Shown here: positions 63,985-64,000 of the stretch, one piece after another
Layout: each line of letters starts with the position of its first letter
Numbering within the stretch: position 1 is the first letter of the stretch
From: Symsagittifera roscoffensis
Taxonomy: Eukaryota; Xenacoelomorpha; Acoela; Convolutidae
Length of the DNA: 64,000 nucleotides
NCBI RefSeq assembly: GCF_963678635.1
Contig: NC_087064.1
Location: forward strand, 62,427,548-62,491,547
Direction: 5' to 3'
Translations under genes and position numbers: made by a program
Notes under the pieces: model-generated
Database searches by the model: none
Seen by the model: the letters and a program-made list of their open reading frames with translations, nothing else
What the model was told of the DNA's origin: nothing

Positions 63985-64000
63985 TCAAGGACGGTGGTGG

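Larger units (their letters stand above)
60506..64000 (-). mobile_element. Element 4: inverted partial copy, continues beyond the right edge
   Basis: ORF2 homology runs on the minus strand from 64000 down to about 60536, where it is truncated within VTKD of the C-terminal block and joined to an LTR fragment. It preserves ORF2 regions that element 2 has lost, without any of the tandem duplications seen in elements 1 and 2. Confidence 0.75.

Overview
The window is eukaryotic and repeat-dense, almost certainly from an invertebrate animal genome; the sequence alone does not let me name the phylum. I see no host gene, rRNA or intact tRNA. Nearly all 64 kb is made of copies of one family of very large Ty3/gypsy-type LTR retrotransposons, nested in one another and decayed by stops, frameshifts and deletions. 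AT-rich LTRs, leaders and relics fill the gaps.

Layout. Element 1 (+, 1-23924) lacks its 5' LTR, which lies left of the window. It carries gag-protease-RT-RNase H-integrase (59-8324), an acidic tail and a macro-domain-like segment (to 9492), a second large reading frame (ORF2, 9867-22202), a 3' UTR, a polypurine tract and a 915-bp 3' LTR (23010-23924). Element 2 (+, 24334-53637, 29.3 kb) is bounded by two roughly 95% identical LTRs of about 893 bp. It has a 2.8-kb leader with a 1-kb minisatellite, then the same gene order. Element 3 (-) is represented by the end of ORF2 (54342-56225), its 3' UTR and an LTR split into 53638-53913 and 23925-24333; elements 1 and 2 appear to have inserted into that LTR. 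Element 4 (-, 60217-64000) is another ORF2 copy running off the right edge. Between elements 3 and 4 lie a hAT-type MITE (56503-56925), two related LTR relics and AT-rich sequence.

Genes. ORF1 encodes a gag with coiled coil, capsid-like domain and two CCHC knuckles, fused in frame to a DTG protease, then RT/RNase H, an HHCC-DDE integrase, an acidic linker and a segment resembling OARD1/Poa1-type macro domains. ORF2 is conserved in four copies and, without its internal duplications, would encode roughly 2,800-2,970 residues. It has an N-terminal coiled coil, an SGNH/GDSL hydrolase domain (GDS, GTND, DGIH), a second GxND-bearing domain, several unrecognised conserved blocks and a C-X4-C-X4-H-X-C-X4-C cluster. 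A splice-acceptor-like tract precedes ORF2 in both complete copies, so it may be expressed from a spliced RNA.

Four tandem duplications lie inside the coding regions (3 x 712 bp, 2 x 1995 bp, 2 x 5137 bp, 2 x about 1576 bp). Removing the duplications and the minisatellite gives an ancestral element of about 21-22 kb. The most interesting content is this oversized retrotransposon design: a Ty3-type machine plus a macro-like domain and a giant SGNH-bearing second polyprotein.
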